The notes beneath the pieces are model-generated. The model was not told where the DNA came from. It saw only the letters and a list, made by a program, of their open reading frames with translations, and ran no database searches. From NCBI GenBank assembly GCA_963808125.1, contig CAWEEP010000078.1, forward strand, positions 1 to 5,142: a stretch of 5,142 bases of DNA. The letters run 5' to 3'. Positions 4,765 through 5,142 of the stretch are shown piece after piece (within the stretch, counting starts at the first letter, position 1; each line of letters opens with the position of its first letter). Position numbers and translations under genes: made by a program. Origin of the DNA: CAWEEP01 sp963808125 (GTDB taxonomy: Bacteria > Chloroflexota > Dormibacteria > Aeolococcales > Aeolococcaceae).

Positions 4765-5142
4765 GTGAACTCATCGACCTCCCTCCCGTACCAGCTCGCC
4801 GTGCGCACCGGGTGCCCGGCGACCGTGGTCCTCGATCAGGTTGAGGTCAACTGCCTGCCCGGCATCACCGTGGCCGAGCGCGGGCCCCACTACCTGGTGC
4901 TCCGTCCCGTGCAGCGCCACCGGTACGGCGCCGATCTCGCCGCGGCTGGCCATCGCCATCGTCCTGCTCCTGCTCATCGGCACGGCCCTGACCCCGCTCG
5001 TCCTCGCCGGGTTGCCGCTGGCCTTCCTGCCCGCCATTCCTCTGCTCTTCGACCACCGCCCCGACCTGGCGGTGAGCGCCATCGAGGAGGACGAGGTGAC
5101 GCGGGTGACGGTCCACGGCCAGGCGTCACCGGACCTCGCCGA
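4765..5142 (+). CDS. Hypothetical membrane protein, one frameshift, runs off the window end
   Basis: I do not recognise the family. From GTG 4765 the frame encodes a strand-rich N-terminal part (SLPYQLAVRTGCPATVVLDQ, then HYLVLRPVQRHRYG). Near 4922-4945 the sense switches to the next frame (one extra base, or two missing). It continues as RLAIAIVLLLLIGTALTPLV and LAGLPLAFLPAIPLLF, a helical hairpin or two membrane segments, followed by DHRPDLAVSAIEEDEVTRVTV. The first frame also stays open to the window end but turns into an Arg/Pro/His-rich shadow, so the switch is convincing. Cysteines occur at residues 17 and 34. In-frame ATGs at 4690 and 4702 are possible starts, but the codons between 4732 and 4764 (CAA, GCA, ACA, CAC) lack the GC-ending bias seen after 4765, so that stretch is probably leader. 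The N-terminal part has no signal peptide. Confidence 0.6.
   Translation, partial: MNSSTSLPYQLAVRTGCPATVVLDQVEVNCLPGITVAERGPHYLVLRPVQRHRYGADLAAAGHRHRPAPAHRHGPDPARPRRVAAGLPARHSSALRPPPRPGGERHRGGRGDAGDGPRPGVTGPRR

Overview
The window does not look like one continuous piece of one genome. Positions 1 to about 1391 hold minus-strand gene fragments with moderate GC and several single-base frameshifts. From about 1392 to the end the sequence is strongly GC-rich, with GC-ending codons and features typical of Actinomycetota: many GTG starts, a probable leaderless gene, and a CGAAC-N4-GTTCG LexA operator next to a small LysM membrane protein. The left fragments most resemble Acidobacteriota (Terriglobia-like) proteins. 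Both assignments are inferences from recalled family resemblance and base composition.

Left part, read on the minus strand: an HspR/MerR regulator without its N-terminal DNA-binding region (1110-1391), a 94-bp gap, the front of a PEP-CTERM-type CAAX protease (about 511-1015, one frameshift), then the middle of a TolC-type outer-membrane efflux protein (1 to about 510, two frameshifts). The protease stops just after its EExxxR motif and runs straight into TolC sequence. Three truncated, unrelated genes butted together look like a chimeric or error-rich assembly, or less likely a degraded rearranged locus.

Right part: a small zinc-ribbon-like protein (1433-1840, +) converges on a cysteine-rich lipoprotein (1882-2484, -). 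The lipoprotein is divergent from a complete tyrosine recombinase of the XerC/XerD type (2554-3612, +). A perfect 20-bp tandem duplication covers the recombinase stop codon. The recombinase converges on a Nudix hydrolase (3642-4142, -). Nudix and a LysM membrane protein (4247-4554, +, one frameshift) are divergent around a palindromic LexA box (4169-4186). An unrecognised membrane protein (4765 onward, +, one frameshift) runs off the right edge.

The most coherent biology is the SOS-type intergenic region at 4143-4246. The LysM protein has the size, layout and operator of the YneA/ChiZ/DivS-like SOS division inhibitors, and the same operator overlaps the expected -35 region of the Nudix gene, so the two may be co-induced by DNA damage. 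I found no tRNA, rRNA, CRISPR array or insertion sequence, and no convincing new multi-gene system.
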